Assembly (NCBI GenBank): GCA_934747765.1
Contig: CAKVGZ010000004.1
Span: 1 to 64,000 of the forward strand
Reading direction: 5' to 3'
DNA length: 64,000 nucleotides
Source of the DNA: an uncultured Clostridia bacterium
Lineage (GTDB): Bacteria; Bacillota; Clostridia; Christensenellales; UBA1242
The notes beneath the pieces are model-generated. The model searched no databases. It was not told where the DNA came from and worked only from the letters and a program-made list of their open reading frames with translations. The stretch's first letter is position 1. The number at the start of each line of letters is the position of its first letter. This document shows, piece after piece, positions 18,403 through 27,515 of this stretch. The translations under genes and the position numbers were made by a program.

Positions 18403-19177
18403 ATCTTGCTGGCAAAATTGAAATTCTATTTTCAAAAATTTGAGAAATTAAGGTCAATGTTGGACTATTTTCAAAAGCATTGCAATAGACGTTAATTTTT
18501 TTAGGTGAAAGGGCAATCAATGACGTTATTAAATTTATTTCTCCTCCATCATCAATTTCTTCCAGACAAGAAAGAGGACAATCTGATTTTGAAATTTCAT
18601 TGAAATTTTCATCGCATAATTTATATCTTTCCTCTTCTTTCACAACATTAACAAGACCACGAGATATTTCAATGTTGTCAATCAAAAATTTCAAAAGGTC
18701 AACAAAAGTGTCGTTGCAAAGCAAATAACTGGCATTGTCATTTGCAAGTTTTATAATCTCTTGCCACTTGCTTCGAAGCGACTTAAGGCGAAAATTGTAA
18801 AGAGCATCCAAATTAACTTCACGTTCGAATTTCAGCACTCTGGTTATTATATATTTGTCTGTTTCACGGTCGAAAGCAACAAGCGCTTTTTTAAAAGCTG
18901 AAATGTTAACAACATTGCTGATTGGCACACGCAAATTTTCGTCGATATATTCCATTTTGTAAAATGTTGAAATGGCATCTGAAATTATGTCACCCAAAAT
19001 AAAATTCAGGCGTGGCTTTTCAATTTCGTCACAACCCACAACAACAAAAATTTTGTTATGCTCTGAATATGAAGTAACAACCATTTTCAAGTCGTCTGAA
19101 ACTTTTTTTAAATCCAAAAAAATTTGTTTTGCAACCTTTGCATTGTCTTCTGATACTGAAACTTGAAATTCAAACAT
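18401..19177 (-). CDS. ytxC: YtxC-like sporulation protein
   Basis: 258 residues, soluble. I assign it to the YtxC family (sporulation protein of unknown biochemical role) from two things. It sits just upstream of thrS on the same strand, as in Bacillus dnaI-ytxC-thrS. Its C-terminal half also matches the family layout (IITRVLKFEREVNLDALYNFRLKSLRSKWQEI near 110-145, then YLLCNDTFVDLLKFLI). The N-terminal 100 residues are poorly conserved. The family name is likely but not certain. Confidence 0.75.
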   Translation of the reverse strand: MFEFQVSVSEDNAKVAKQIFLDLKKVSDDLKMVVTSYSEHNKIFVVVGCDEIEKPRLNFILGDIISDAISTFYKMEYIDENLRVPISNVVNISAFKKALVAFDRETDKYIITRVLKFEREVNLDALYNFRLKSLRSKWQEIIKLANDNASYLLCNDTFVDLLKFLIDNIEISRGLVNVVKEEERYKLCDENFNEISKSDCPLSCLEEIDDGGEINLITSLIALSPKKINVYCNAFENSPTLTLISQIFENRISILPAR

Positions 19178-19219
19178 GTTAAATTCTTTTTATTGCAAAA
19201 TTTGGAAAGCCCAGCAAAT

Positions 19220-19260
19220 AAAAATCCCTCGCATTGTATTTTATGCAAGGGATTAAATTT
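19220..19260 (-). terminator. terminator of the 184-aa gene
   Basis: AATCCCT and AGGGATT arms with further imperfect pairing and a T-rich 3' side on the minus strand. Confidence 0.65.
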
Positions 19261-19274
19261 TAACCGTTAATTTA

Positions 19275-19829
19275 TTAAACCGCTTCTATTGTTTTTACAA
19301 CTGTGTTAACAAGGTCACTGACAAACCTAAAATTTTCTATAGCACTTTCAAATGGACGAGCAATGTCCACTTTTGGAATCGAAGTTCCAAAGCAAACCAA
19401 GTTCCTGTCAAGTTTAACAAAAAGTTGCAAAGAAAAGCTTTTTCCAACATTTGTCACAATTTCCATTATGTTAACAAAAACATTCTTTCCATAAATTTTG
19501 ACTGCTTTATGATAGATAGGTTTCATGCTTGAAGTTTCTGTCACAGCATAGTCTGAAGCATTTTCTTTGATGTAATCATTTATTCCGCCAACTGCTTTAT
19601 TATCTTCTTCAAGTTTGTTAAGTTCATCATTGAGTTCCGAAATAAATTCTCCTGAACTTTCACCATAATCGAACATGCTAACAACATCAAACCCTTGATT
19701 TCTTTGAATTGCAAAGCCGTAAAGACAAGGTACAAGGTCTGTTGAAAGAATTGAAAATTCTTTATACATTTCAGGTTTAATTATTCTCCAACCTTCTGGT
19801 TTAGTGAATTGATATTTCTTTTCTGCCAT
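19275..19829 (-). CDS. hypothetical protein, 184 aa
   Basis: A soluble protein with no signal peptide. The ATG follows AAAGGAG. The sequence alternates strands and helices (KYQFTKPEGWRIIKPEMYKEF at the start, HKAVKIYGKNVFVNIMEIVTN near 108-128), suggesting a compact alpha/beta fold. I recognise no family. It is monocistronic, between ytxC and the tRNA-Ser region, and ends at its own terminator. Confidence 0.75.
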   Translation of the reverse strand: MAEKKYQFTKPEGWRIIKPEMYKEFSILSTDLVPCLYGFAIQRNQGFDVVSMFDYGESSGEFISELNDELNKLEEDNKAVGGINDYIKENASDYAVTETSSMKPIYHKAVKIYGKNVFVNIMEIVTNVGKSFSLQLFVKLDRNLVCFGTSIPKVDIARPFESAIENFRFVSDLVNTVVKTIEAV

Positions 19830-20007
19830 AAAAACTCCTTTATTTGTTTATAGTATGCCACAAAAAATTCGAAACACAAAACAATTTTACGATTTTCTTC
19901 TCTATTTCTCACATAATGCTAAGTTTTTATATGAAGGCAAAAGATAATTCCTTGGGAAATATGTGACAACGTCCTTTATTATTTGAAATCTATTTACGTT
20001 CAAATTG

Positions 20008-20036
20008 TTGACTTAGAAAAAAGAATGTGCTAAAAT
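20008..20036 (+). promoter_or_regulatory. promoter for the tRNA-Ser locus
   Basis: TTGACT (20008-20013) and TAAAAT (20031-20036) are 17 bases apart. The predicted start (about 20043) is five bases before the partial tRNA copy at 20048 and about 180 bases before the intact gene. Confidence 0.75.
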
Positions 20037-20045
20037 GCTTTTGCA

Positions 20046-20072
20046 ATGGAGAAGTACCCAAGTGGTCGAAGG
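20046..20072 (+). repeat. direct repeat copy 1: 5' fragment of tRNA-Ser
   Basis: Twenty-seven bases identical to 20221-20247, covering the first 25 bases of the tRNA-Ser gene (acceptor 5' strand, D stem and D loop). The rest of a tRNA does not follow, so this is a fragment. It lies where the tRNA would be expected relative to the promoter. Confidence 0.9.
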
Positions 20073-20220
20073 TCGCTTCGCGCCCGTCGCAAATTACAAA
20101 TTTGCTCCCGCTTTGGCTAAAAACTTGCCACTGGCAACTTTTCTTAACGCGTCGCGCCCCTGCTTCGGAACCTTAGCAGAGTCGCCCCACAAACTATAAG
20201 GTCCAAACAATTAACAAAAC
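20073..20220 (+). other. 148-nt segment between tRNA-Ser repeats
   Basis: This stretch is visibly richer in G+C than its surroundings. It contains small hairpins (GCAAATT-ACA-AATTTGC at about 20089-20105, and TTGCC/GGCAA near 20131-20142). It has no ORF and no recognisable tRNA 3' half. It may be a small inserted element or decayed tRNA copy. Confidence 0.6.
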
Positions 20221-20222
20221 AT

Positions 20223-20313
20223 GGAGAAGTACCCAAGTGGTCGAAGGGGCTCCCCTGCTAAGGGAGTAGGCTTGTAACAGGGCGCGAGGGTTCAAATCCC
20301 TCCTTCTCCGCCA
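20223..20313 (+). tRNA. tRNA-Ser (anticodon GCU)
   Basis: The acceptor stem GGAGAAG pairs with CTTCTCC at 20303-20309. The anticodon loop reads CTGCTAA with anticodon GCT. A long variable arm (class II) and GGTTCAAATCC T loop are present. CCA is encoded at 20311-20313. It decodes AGC/AGU. A terminator follows immediately. Confidence 0.95.
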
Positions 20314-20314
20314 G

Positions 20315-20348
20315 AAAAAGGAAAGATATTTTGCTTTCCTTTTTTTAT
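20315..20348 (+). terminator. terminator of tRNA-Ser
   Basis: AAAGGAAAG and CTTTCCTTT arms followed by seven T. Confidence 0.85.
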
Positions 20349-20422
20349 ATGATTTCTATAAAAAATCTTCGCATCTGACGATATTGTTCTCTTAATGCAA
20401 GCAAAAGAAATGTCAAAACTTT

Positions 20423-21187
20423 TTATTTGACTGTGACACTGAATTCCACAACAATTTGCTCTTCAGGCAAAAGGTCTTTCAAGGCAAATCCAGCCGATGG
20501 GTCATATCCTCCTTTTACTTCCCCATCTATTTTGACGCTGTTTTCCACAAAAGTTGCGTTTTGTGGAATTTCATCTTTGAAAATCATCTCTGTGTTTGTT
20601 AATTTCCCAGAATTGGAAATTGTGATTGTGTATGTGAGAGTTTCCCCAGAAACAACGGCATTTGCGTTTGCAGTTTTTAACAGCGACACATCATTATGCA
20701 GAACGGTTATTGACAATTCATTAGATTGCAAATCAAAAGTTTGCCCGTCATATTGTACGCCCAGTTTCGTCATATCTGTTATTACATCGACAGCAAGATA
20801 ATCGTCGACGACAATTTCGTATGTCATGACCATTTCGCCACCATTGGCACCAATCGTCACTGAAGGAGTGAAGCCCGTTATTGGATTGTATTCTTCAAAA
20901 GATTGATTCCCAATTTTAACACTTCCATCAACAAAAGACGCTCCCTGGCTCAGCACGCTTGTGATGGCGACATCTGAGATGCTATTTTCTGTGTTATTAA
21001 CAATTGTGGTTGTAATCAACAATTTATCTTTTGGAATTGTCCATTCTTTGTTTGCTGTTTTTGTTATAACAATGTCTGTGTTCATAATGTATGCTTTGTG
21101 AGTGTTGCTCTTGTTTTCAACTTGAACAAATTCACCTTCCTTTCCCGAAATTTTTGAAGTTAGGTTTGCAGTATTCAAAATTGCCAT
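20423..21187 (-). CDS. two-repeat DUF11 domain protein without signal peptide
   Basis: 254 residues built from two related beta-sandwich repeats. The first spans about 34-165 (ITKTANKEW ... GASFVDGSVKIGNQSFEEYNP). The second spans 170-253 (LLKTANANAVVSGETLTYTI ... NATFVENSVKIDGEVKGGYDP). DUF11 repeats are usually found in surface proteins, yet here there is no signal peptide, anchor or LPXTG. The start follows AGGAGG, so a missed leader is unlikely. In spore formers such proteins may be released on mother-cell lysis or be coat-associated; that is inference. Confidence 0.85.
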   Translation of the reverse strand: MAILNTANLTSKISGKEGEFVQVENKSNTHKAYIMNTDIVITKTANKEWTIPKDKLLITTTIVNNTENSISDVAITSVLSQGASFVDGSVKIGNQSFEEYNPITGFTPSVTIGANGGEMVMTYEIVVDDYLAVDVITDMTKLGVQYDGQTFDLQSNELSITVLHNDVSLLKTANANAVVSGETLTYTITISNSGKLTNTEMIFKDEIPQNATFVENSVKIDGEVKGGYDPSAGFALKDLLPEEQIVVEFSVTVK

Positions 21188-21233
21188 AAATCCTCCTTTA
21201 TCAGTTTATTTTTAAAAGCAATAAAGGGTTAAA

Positions 21234-21262
21234 AAAAAGACACATCAAAGTGTCTTTTTTTA
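21234..21262 (-). terminator. terminator of the ABC operon
   Basis: AAAAAGACAC and GTGTCTTTTT arms with a short loop; overlaps the stop of the permease gene. Confidence 0.85.
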
Positions 21263-22861
21263 TAATGGCAAATCTTTTTTGTTAAAACGCACCGCCCCAA
21301 CCACATAGCAAACAACTCCAACTGCAATTAGAATTGCGAATTTCCATATAAAGGTTGTGGTTCCAGAAAGAATTGAAATGTCGTCGAAGAGCGAAATTAT
21401 TGTGCAATAGTTAAAGAAATTCAGTGCATTCAGTCTGACAATGGAAGGCAAAACTTTTGAGCCAAAAAGTCCAAGCATTGTTGCGACAAGGAAGAACATG
21501 TTAAGTCCTCCACCAATGCTCATTGAATGTTTCGAGCGATTGAAACAACATGACGCCAAGAAAGATATTCCACTCATTGCAAAAAGTGTTATGAATGCAC
21601 CAAGATTGAGAAGTGCAAAGTCGCCATAGGTCATGGTTACCATGTCACTCTTCAACGTTGCAAGGCAAATGAAACTTGTTATGGTTGTCATAAGAAACAT
21701 TGCAAACAAAGAGCCAATCAAGAACATCGCTTGAGTGAACACAACCTGCTTTCGTTTTGTTGATGTTGACAAAACATATGCCATTGAACCTGAATCAACT
21801 TGTCCAGCAATAAGGTTATTTGAAGCCATGATGATGTAGATTATAGGAAGCAACAATCCTGCCATCTTGAAGAAAATTGAGCCCACAATCAAACTAAACA
21901 AGTCCATCGAACCAACTTCTCTTAAAGATGAAGAAACCTCTTCTGGAAGAGTTGAAAGAAAACTGGAAGAAATGTCCTTTGTGATTTCTGCAGAAATTTG
22001 GGATTCTTTTTGTGTAATTTGTTGCGGAGTCATTCCAGAAGTGTCAACTTTGCTCATTTCATTTTCAAGCCTTGCTCGAAAGGAAACGATTGCATTTTCT
22101 GAAATGTTTTTCATGTAAACATATCCGCTTTCACCTGTGTAACGTGAAACTTTTTTTGTTGTTTCTCCAACTTTTATTTCATAGGTCAATTTTTTGAAAT
22201 CTTCTTTCGACACATTGAAACTGGAAAGTTGCTTTAACACTTTGTCAACATTTTCATCCGAAACCATGTTTCCTGCAAGAAACACAGAAGAAAACGATTT
22301 TGCATATTCTTTTCGTTCTTGTTCTCGATTTGGACTGGAAATTGTGGCAAGTGAATAAGGTTGGATGTCTTCTCCATAAGCGTCATAGAAATATTTAAAA
22401 TCTCCCACTCCGTCCTGATTTATGTCTGGATTGAAAGGGCAAAGAAAAAGCCCCTGAATTTCTTTTGCTTCGTCTGAATCTGCATTGTAGCCAAGAGAAC
22501 TTACTGTTGAATTCATTGCTTCCACAACTTTTCCAAATGCAGTTTGATAGGCCGTCGCAGATGCTTCCTCTGCGCTGGTTCCGCTTGCAATCAAAGCCGA
22601 GTAGGTTGCCAAGAACGTTGAGTCGAAAACATCTAAAGACTTATTCGACAAGTTGTAATAATTTATAGCTCGACTTTTGGTTGATGAGTCGATTGAACTT
22701 TCCATCATTGTGTTGGTTATTCCATTTCTAATTGTGCCAATGTTCCCATTTCCGGAAATTAGCATCACACAAGCCAGCATAATGCAAACAGCAACTGTTA
22801 TTATTGCCCACATAATGCCGTTTGCTTTGCAAGATTGTTTGAAAAGTGCTTTACTAAACAT
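21260..22861 (-). CDS. ABC-2 type transporter permease
   Basis: 533 residues. One transmembrane helix at 15-37, an external domain of about 280 residues, then five or six helices from about 325 on (LLLPIIYIIMASNNLIAGQ, GSMAYVLSTSTKRKQVVF, ending VGAVRFNKKDL). This is the ABC-2 exporter layout with a large outer domain. GSMAYVLSTSTKR is the coupling region common in such permeases. It overlaps the upstream ATPase gene by 8 bases. Substrate is unknown; related systems export peptides or antibiotics. Confidence 0.9.
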   Translation of the reverse strand: MFSKALFKQSCKANGIMWAIITVAVCIMLACVMLISGNGNIGTIRNGITNTMMESSIDSSTKSRAINYYNLSNKSLDVFDSTFLATYSALIASGTSAEEASATAYQTAFGKVVEAMNSTVSSLGYNADSDEAKEIQGLFLCPFNPDINQDGVGDFKYFYDAYGEDIQPYSLATISSPNREQERKEYAKSFSSVFLAGNMVSDENVDKVLKQLSSFNVSKEDFKKLTYEIKVGETTKKVSRYTGESGYVYMKNISENAIVSFRARLENEMSKVDTSGMTPQQITQKESQISAEITKDISSSFLSTLPEEVSSSLREVGSMDLFSLIVGSIFFKMAGLLLPIIYIIMASNNLIAGQVDSGSMAYVLSTSTKRKQVVFTQAMFLIGSLFAMFLMTTITSFICLATLKSDMVTMTYGDFALLNLGAFITLFAMSGISFLASCCFNRSKHSMSIGGGLNMFFLVATMLGLFGSKVLPSIVRLNALNFFNYCTIISLFDDISILSGTTTFIWKFAILIAVGVVCYVVGAVRFNKKDLPL

Positions 22862-23762
22862 TTTCCGCCTCCTTTGCCCTTTTTAAAACTTCTCTGAAAT
22901 GTTTTTCCAAAGTATATTTGACTTCGGAAATAAATTTCACATCAAGTCCTTTCAAATCATTAAATAACTTATTTATATCTTCATTTTTAATGTTAACTGT
23001 GACTTGATTATATTGTTTTTGGTCACGAATTATTTTATATTTTAGTTTTTTAAACTGTTTATAATCTTTTTCGTTATTAAATTCAATTTTAAAATCTTTT
23101 GTTGGTCGATTCCTAATGTCTTCCATGCTAACAATGTCTATGATTTTGCCTTTATCGATTAAGGCAACCCTGTCGCAAGTGTCTTCCATTTCGCCAAACA
23201 TATGACTGCTCATAAGAATTGTTTTGCCCTTTTTATGCTCTTCCTTTATTATTTCGATAAAAGCATCTCTCATCAGCGGATCTAGTCCAGTTGTTGGTTC
23301 GTCAAGAACAAGTATCTCTGCGTTATTCATAAGAGCGGCAACAAGAGCGGTTTTTTGTTTCATGCCCTTACTCATTCGTTTCAAATTTGCACGAGGGTCA
23401 AGCTGAAGTTTCTTTATAAGTTCATCGGCATAAGAAAGGTCTTTTAGTCCAAAAAAACCTGCCTGACTTTTTAAAAACGCTGTTCCTGTGGGCAAATCAG
23501 GGAATCCGATTTCTCCCGGAACATATCCAATTTTGCTTGCAATTTCGCTGGAATGTTTCCAAGATTCTTTTCCAAGAACATAACATTCTCCACTTGTTGG
23601 TTTTATGTATCCCATCAGATTGCGAATGGTTGTTGTTTTGCCCGAGCCGTTTGTTCCAACAAACCCCAACATTTCGCCCTTTTTTATTGTGAGATTAATG
23701 TTGAAAACACCTCTTCCAAGACCATAATCTTTTGTTAAGTTTTTTATTTCGATTGGGTCCAT
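22854..23762 (-). CDS. ABC transporter ATP-binding protein (second of a pair)
   Basis: 302 residues. Walker A GTNGSGKTT (about 36-44), Q-loop region, signature MSKGMKQK, Walker B ILVLDEP with TTGLDP, and an H-loop SSHMF. The C-terminal 80 residues are an extra domain typical of drug/antibiotic exporters. It overlaps the preceding ATPase gene by 19 bases and the permease by 8, so all three are translationally coupled. Likely pairs with the other ATPase as a heterodimer on one permease. Confidence 0.94.
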   Translation of the reverse strand: MDPIEIKNLTKDYGLGRGVFNINLTIKKGEMLGFVGTNGSGKTTTIRNLMGYIKPTSGECYVLGKESWKHSSEIASKIGYVPGEIGFPDLPTGTAFLKSQAGFFGLKDLSYADELIKKLQLDPRANLKRMSKGMKQKTALVAALMNNAEILVLDEPTTGLDPLMRDAFIEIIKEEHKKGKTILMSSHMFGEMEDTCDRVALIDKGKIIDIVSMEDIRNRPTKDFKIEFNNEKDYKQFKKLKYKIIRDQKQYNQVTVNIKNEDINKLFNDLKGLDVKFISEVKYTLEKHFREVLKRAKEAENV

Positions 23763-24694
23763 AGTTGCCCTCCAAACTCTTTGTCTTCTTTATAGAATTT
23801 CATGAAATAGTCTTCCAAAGTTTCTTTTATGTTGGTGAATTCTTTTATTTCATAACTGCTCAAAAGTTCAACAACGCGATTTATGTTTTTGTCTTCGGTC
23901 ATAACAGTTACTTTCAATTCTTGTTTATCAGAATTCAAAATGCTCAAAATTTTGCTTTTTTTGTTCTTGCTCAAAAATTGTTTGAAATCTTTTTCTTCCT
24001 TAAAAGTAATTGCATAAAACTTTGTTTTTGCATGCTTCAAATCGTTTGCAACAAATTCTGAAACAATTTTTCCGTCCTTAATTATTGCAATTCTGTCACA
24101 AGTTGCATCAACTTCAGTGAATATGTGGCTGGAAAGAAGGATTGTTTTCCCTCGCTCTTTTTCTTCTTTTATCAGATTTATGAACACTTCTTGCATAACT
24201 GGGTCCAGCCCACTTGTTGGCTCGTCAAGAATCAAAACTTCTGGGTCAGACATAAACGCAACAACAATTGCAAGTTTTCTTTTAACTCCCAAACTCATTC
24301 GTTTTGTTTCGCCTTTCAAAACGTTATCTTCAAGTTCAAAAAGTTTTAACATTTTATTCAGTTGCTGTTCATTGTGAACCTTTTGAAGATTTTGCATCAT
24401 GCGAATAAATTCCCAACCTGTGAGCCCTTGAGGAAGAGCAATCTCGCCTGGAATGTAGCCAACTTTGTCTAAAATTTCGAAATATTTATCAAAAGTCTTT
24501 TTATCAAAAATTTTGGTTTCTCCAGATTGTGGTTTTGAAAAACCCATAAGATGACGAATTGTTGTTGATTTTCCAGCGCCATTTGGACCCAGAAATCCAA
24601 ACACTTCGCCTTTTTCAATCTTGAATGACACATCAAAAACACCACGTCCAAAGCCATAATCTTTTGTTAGATGATTAACTTCTATGATGCTCAT
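23744..24694 (-). CDS. ABC transporter ATP-binding protein (first of a pair)
   Basis: 316 residues from the ATG behind GGGGAG; eight upstream in-frame codons are rejected. Walker A GPNGAGKST, signature MSLGVKRK, Walker B VLILDEPTSGLDP, H-loop SSHIF. It is a close paralogue of the next gene, sharing the start HLTKDYGFGRGVFDV versus NLTKDYGLGRGVFNI, so the pair arose by tandem duplication. First gene of the three-gene operon. Confidence 0.94.
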   Translation of the reverse strand: MSIIEVNHLTKDYGFGRGVFDVSFKIEKGEVFGFLGPNGAGKSTTIRHLMGFSKPQSGETKIFDKKTFDKYFEILDKVGYIPGEIALPQGLTGWEFIRMMQNLQKVHNEQQLNKMLKLFELEDNVLKGETKRMSLGVKRKLAIVVAFMSDPEVLILDEPTSGLDPVMQEVFINLIKEEKERGKTILLSSHIFTEVDATCDRIAIIKDGKIVSEFVANDLKHAKTKFYAITFKEEKDFKQFLSKNKKSKILSILNSDKQELKVTVMTEDKNINRVVELLSSYEIKEFTNIKETLEDYFMKFYKEDKEFGGQLWTQSK

Positions 24695-24806
24695 TTTCTC
24701 CCCCCAAATGAATTTCAATTTAATTATAACACAAATTTAATAAAACTGCACAAAAAACAAATATGAATTGAAAAATATTTTAGTGAAAATTGGTCAAAAT
24801 AAGAAA

Positions 24807-25862
24807 ATGAAAAAAGTTTTTATGCTGCTGTCAATCATGTTTGTTTTGTGTTTTTTGCCTGCGAGCAATTTTTCTTGCGTGGCTGAAACAAATGATGAAA
24901 TCAAAATTGAACATTTCTTTTCTCATGAGCTTGTCTACAGCCCTGCCAAGGCTTACAATCCAACCAACTCGCTTCGAAAATGTTTTGACCGCGACCATAT
25001 AACAACTTCTGAATTTAAAAAAATTTTGGAAGAACTCTACAACAACAACTTTTGTCTTATAAACATTGAAGACGGATATGAATTTAAAGACGGGAAATGG
25101 AAACAAAAAGAAAACTTGGATTTTGGAGGTAAAAAACCCATCATATTAAGTTTTGATGACATGACTTATGACACAAAAAATCGTGGAATTGTTGACAAAG
25201 TTGTTGCAAAAAACGGAGAGTTTTACGACTATTGTGAGTGCGAAGAGCAACAATATTCACAAGAGCGCGACATAGTTCCTATTCTTGAAAACTTCATAAA
25301 AACCCATCCAGATTTTTCATATAACGGTGCACGAGCAATTCTTTGCGTAACCGGATATAATGGAGCATTTGGTCATCGAGTTTTTGAAGGCTCATATCTT
25401 CCTGCAAGCGAGCTTGAAAGTTCAAAAGCGCAACTATCTGAACTCGTTAGTTTACTGAAAGAAAGGGGCTACAAACTTGGTTGCCACAGCTACAATCATT
25501 GCAATTGCATCTACACAAATCACAACAATTTTGTTAAGGATGTGAACAAATGGCAAAACGAAATTGGGTCGTACATTGGAAAAACAAACATCTATTGTTA
25601 TCCTGGCGGACTTCACAAATGCAAAAGCCAAAACAACGAATATCTTAAATCCAATGGATTTGAAATCTTTCTTTGCACTGGAAAAGATTTTAAACAAGCA
25701 GAAGAAGACGACATCGGGGCAACATATTTCTATCGTCATCCGCTCGATGGCACAGCTCTGAGGCTTTGCAAAGAGGAATATAAAGAATTTTTTGACACTG
25801 AAAAAGTGTACGAAACTGCAAGATATGTTCCATTTTCTCTAAAGCGCGGATATGGCGCCTAA
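24807..25862 (+). CDS. secreted polysaccharide deacetylase
   Basis: About 351 residues from MKKVFML; a TTG 13 codons earlier is possible but has no SD. Signal peptide (1-27, cleavage near SCVAE). The NodB-type fold shows SFDDM (metal-binding Asp pair), GCHSYNH (His-x3-His metal ligands) and YCYPGG. The domain removes acetyl groups from cell wall or capsule sugars. The protein has many cysteines, including a CECEE and HKCKSQ cluster. It could be a spore-cortex or wall enzyme. Exact substrate is unknown. Confidence 0.9.
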   Translation: MKKVFMLLSIMFVLCFLPASNFSCVAETNDEIKIEHFFSHELVYSPAKAYNPTNSLRKCFDRDHITTSEFKKILEELYNNNFCLINIEDGYEFKDGKWKQKENLDFGGKKPIILSFDDMTYDTKNRGIVDKVVAKNGEFYDYCECEEQQYSQERDIVPILENFIKTHPDFSYNGARAILCVTGYNGAFGHRVFEGSYLPASELESSKAQLSELVSLLKERGYKLGCHSYNHCNCIYTNHNNFVKDVNKWQNEIGSYIGKTNIYCYPGGLHKCKSQNNEYLKSNGFEIFLCTGKDFKQAEEDDIGATYFYRHPLDGTALRLCKEEYKEFFDTEKVYETARYVPFSLKRGYGA

Positions 25863-25867
25863 TAAGA

Positions 25868-25898
25868 ACAAAAAAAACACATTAAAATGTGTTTTTTT
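25868..25898. terminator. bidirectional terminator
   Basis: AAACACATT and AATGTGTTT arms flanked by A and T runs, between convergent genes. Confidence 0.9.
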
Positions 25899-27231
25899 AT
25901 TTGCTAATCTTTATGACATATCCAACTTTTGTTGTGTCATCAATTTTAACTTTTTCGCTGATTCCTGCACCAGCCACAACAAAAATCTCATTTCCACTTG
26001 CAAGCACTGGAACAAAATCTCTCAGTCGAAGCGGAATTTTCTTTTGAGAAAGATATGTTTTAAGTTTTTGAGTTCCTCCCCCAAATTTTGTGATAACATC
26101 TCCTTCATTTCTATATCTCCACACAGCATCGGAAGGAAGTTTTTTGCCGTCAATCAAAAGTTCGTCCTTAACAATATCAAAAGTCTTGGCTTTTGAAACT
26201 TTCACTTTGCCGAAATTTTCAACCTCGAAAGTTCCGCATTTAAATTTGTTATTTAAAACTTTTCTTTCCTTTTCTTCGTTGGAAATGGTTAAAAAGTCAT
26301 AATCTTTATAAACTGAAACATCCATTGGCAATTTCAACTTGGATCCATTTTGCCCGTTGACTGCCAAATTTTTGATTAAATCGATATGTTTTTTCTCTAT
26401 GTCTTTATTAACATTAATTGCCTTCATTGCTTTGAAAATCAATCTTGAAGTGAGTGATGGCGGATTTATGAAATATGCGCAAGGGATTCTGACAGTTTTT
26501 AGGTCATCAACAATCAAAAGGTCTGACACAACCAAGTTGGATATAAAATCATCATCTTCTTTGCAAGAATCCGCAAATGCGTTTAGGGCATCAATTGCAT
26601 TTGGAAATCTTGAACTTATAAGTGGAATTATTTTGTTTCTTATGAAATTTCTTTGATAGACGTCTTCACTGTTTGTTTCATCTTCCACAAATGGAATTTC
26701 ATAGTCATCTATATATCTGACAATATCGCTCTTTCTTGTTTGAAGCATTGGACGAATGTAAATATCTTTTTTCTTGATATCCATTCCCCTTGCTCCCGAA
26801 AGCCCTGAGCCTCTGAAAAGGTGAAGCAAAATTGTTTCCGCTTGGTCTTCGGCATGATGAGCCAAAGCAATTTTGTCAACAATTCCTTTCTTGATAAGCG
26901 ACTCAAAAACTCCATATCTTGCTTCTCTTGCTTCGGTTTCAATTGAATTTCCAGATTTTTCAGCAAGCGCCTTCACATCAACTTTGAACTTGTATGCACG
27001 GATATGATTTTTCTTGCAATAATTCATCACAAAGAAAGCGTCTTGCGCGCTCGATGGTCTGAGAGAATGGTCAATGTGTATGGCAACAACTTCGAAATCC
27101 AAATCTAATTGCAAAGCCGAAAGGAAATGCAAAAGTGCCATGGAGTCCTTTCCTCCGCTGACTGCAACGCCTATTGTGTCCCCTTTTTTTATGAGGTTAA
27201 AATTTTTGATATTTTCTAAAACATGTTCCAT
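25897..27231 (-). CDS. tilS: tRNA(Ile)-lysidine synthetase
   Basis: Modifies C34 of tRNA-Ile(CAU) to lysidine so that it reads AUA. 444 residues. PP-loop SGGKDS at 25-30, HIDHSLR, HHAEDQAETILLHLFRGSG, then the C-terminal TilS substrate-binding domain (about 365-440, LKTYLSQKKIPLRLRDFVPVL). Full length. It is divergent from spo0A and not next to hpt/ftsH as in Bacillus. Confidence 0.96.
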   Translation of the reverse strand: MEHVLENIKNFNLIKKGDTIGVAVSGGKDSMALLHFLSALQLDLDFEVVAIHIDHSLRPSSAQDAFFVMNYCKKNHIRAYKFKVDVKALAEKSGNSIETEAREARYGVFESLIKKGIVDKIALAHHAEDQAETILLHLFRGSGLSGARGMDIKKKDIYIRPMLQTRKSDIVRYIDDYEIPFVEDETNSEDVYQRNFIRNKIIPLISSRFPNAIDALNAFADSCKEDDDFISNLVVSDLLIVDDLKTVRIPCAYFINPPSLTSRLIFKAMKAINVNKDIEKKHIDLIKNLAVNGQNGSKLKLPMDVSVYKDYDFLTISNEEKERKVLNNKFKCGTFEVENFGKVKVSKAKTFDIVKDELLIDGKKLPSDAVWRYRNEGDVITKFGGGTQKLKTYLSQKKIPLRLRDFVPVLASGNEIFVVAGAGISEKVKIDDTTKVGYVIKISK

Positions 27232-27380
27232 TAAAATCCCCTATAACGTTTTATATTATAAATAATAAAAATAATATTTCAAGTTTATTTAAGTCATTTT
27301 TTAAAAATTTTTGTAAAATTAAAATATAATTTGATTTTTTGTTGGGATTTTTATGACAAAAAAAGAAAATTTGGAAATGT

Positions 27381-27387
27381 TTCGACA
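27381..27387 (-). promoter_or_regulatory. 0A box upstream of spo0A
   Basis: The complement reads TGTCGAA, the core of the Spo0A-binding site, 130 bases before the spo0A start. It suggests autoregulation, as known for spo0A in Bacillus and Clostridium. Confidence 0.5.
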
Positions 27388-27515
27388 TTTTTCTTTATTT
27401 AATTCCATTTTTCGATTTTATTTGCACAAGAATTTTTCTAAAAACATTAACTTTAAATTTCGTTTATGCTAACCTTTTAGTGTTAGCAAAAAAAACGAAA
27501 TTAGGAGGCCACAAA

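Noticed and set aside
20046..20220. First tRNA-Ser copy as a complete second tRNA
   Set aside because: No anticodon arm, T arm or matching acceptor 3' strand follows before the second copy.
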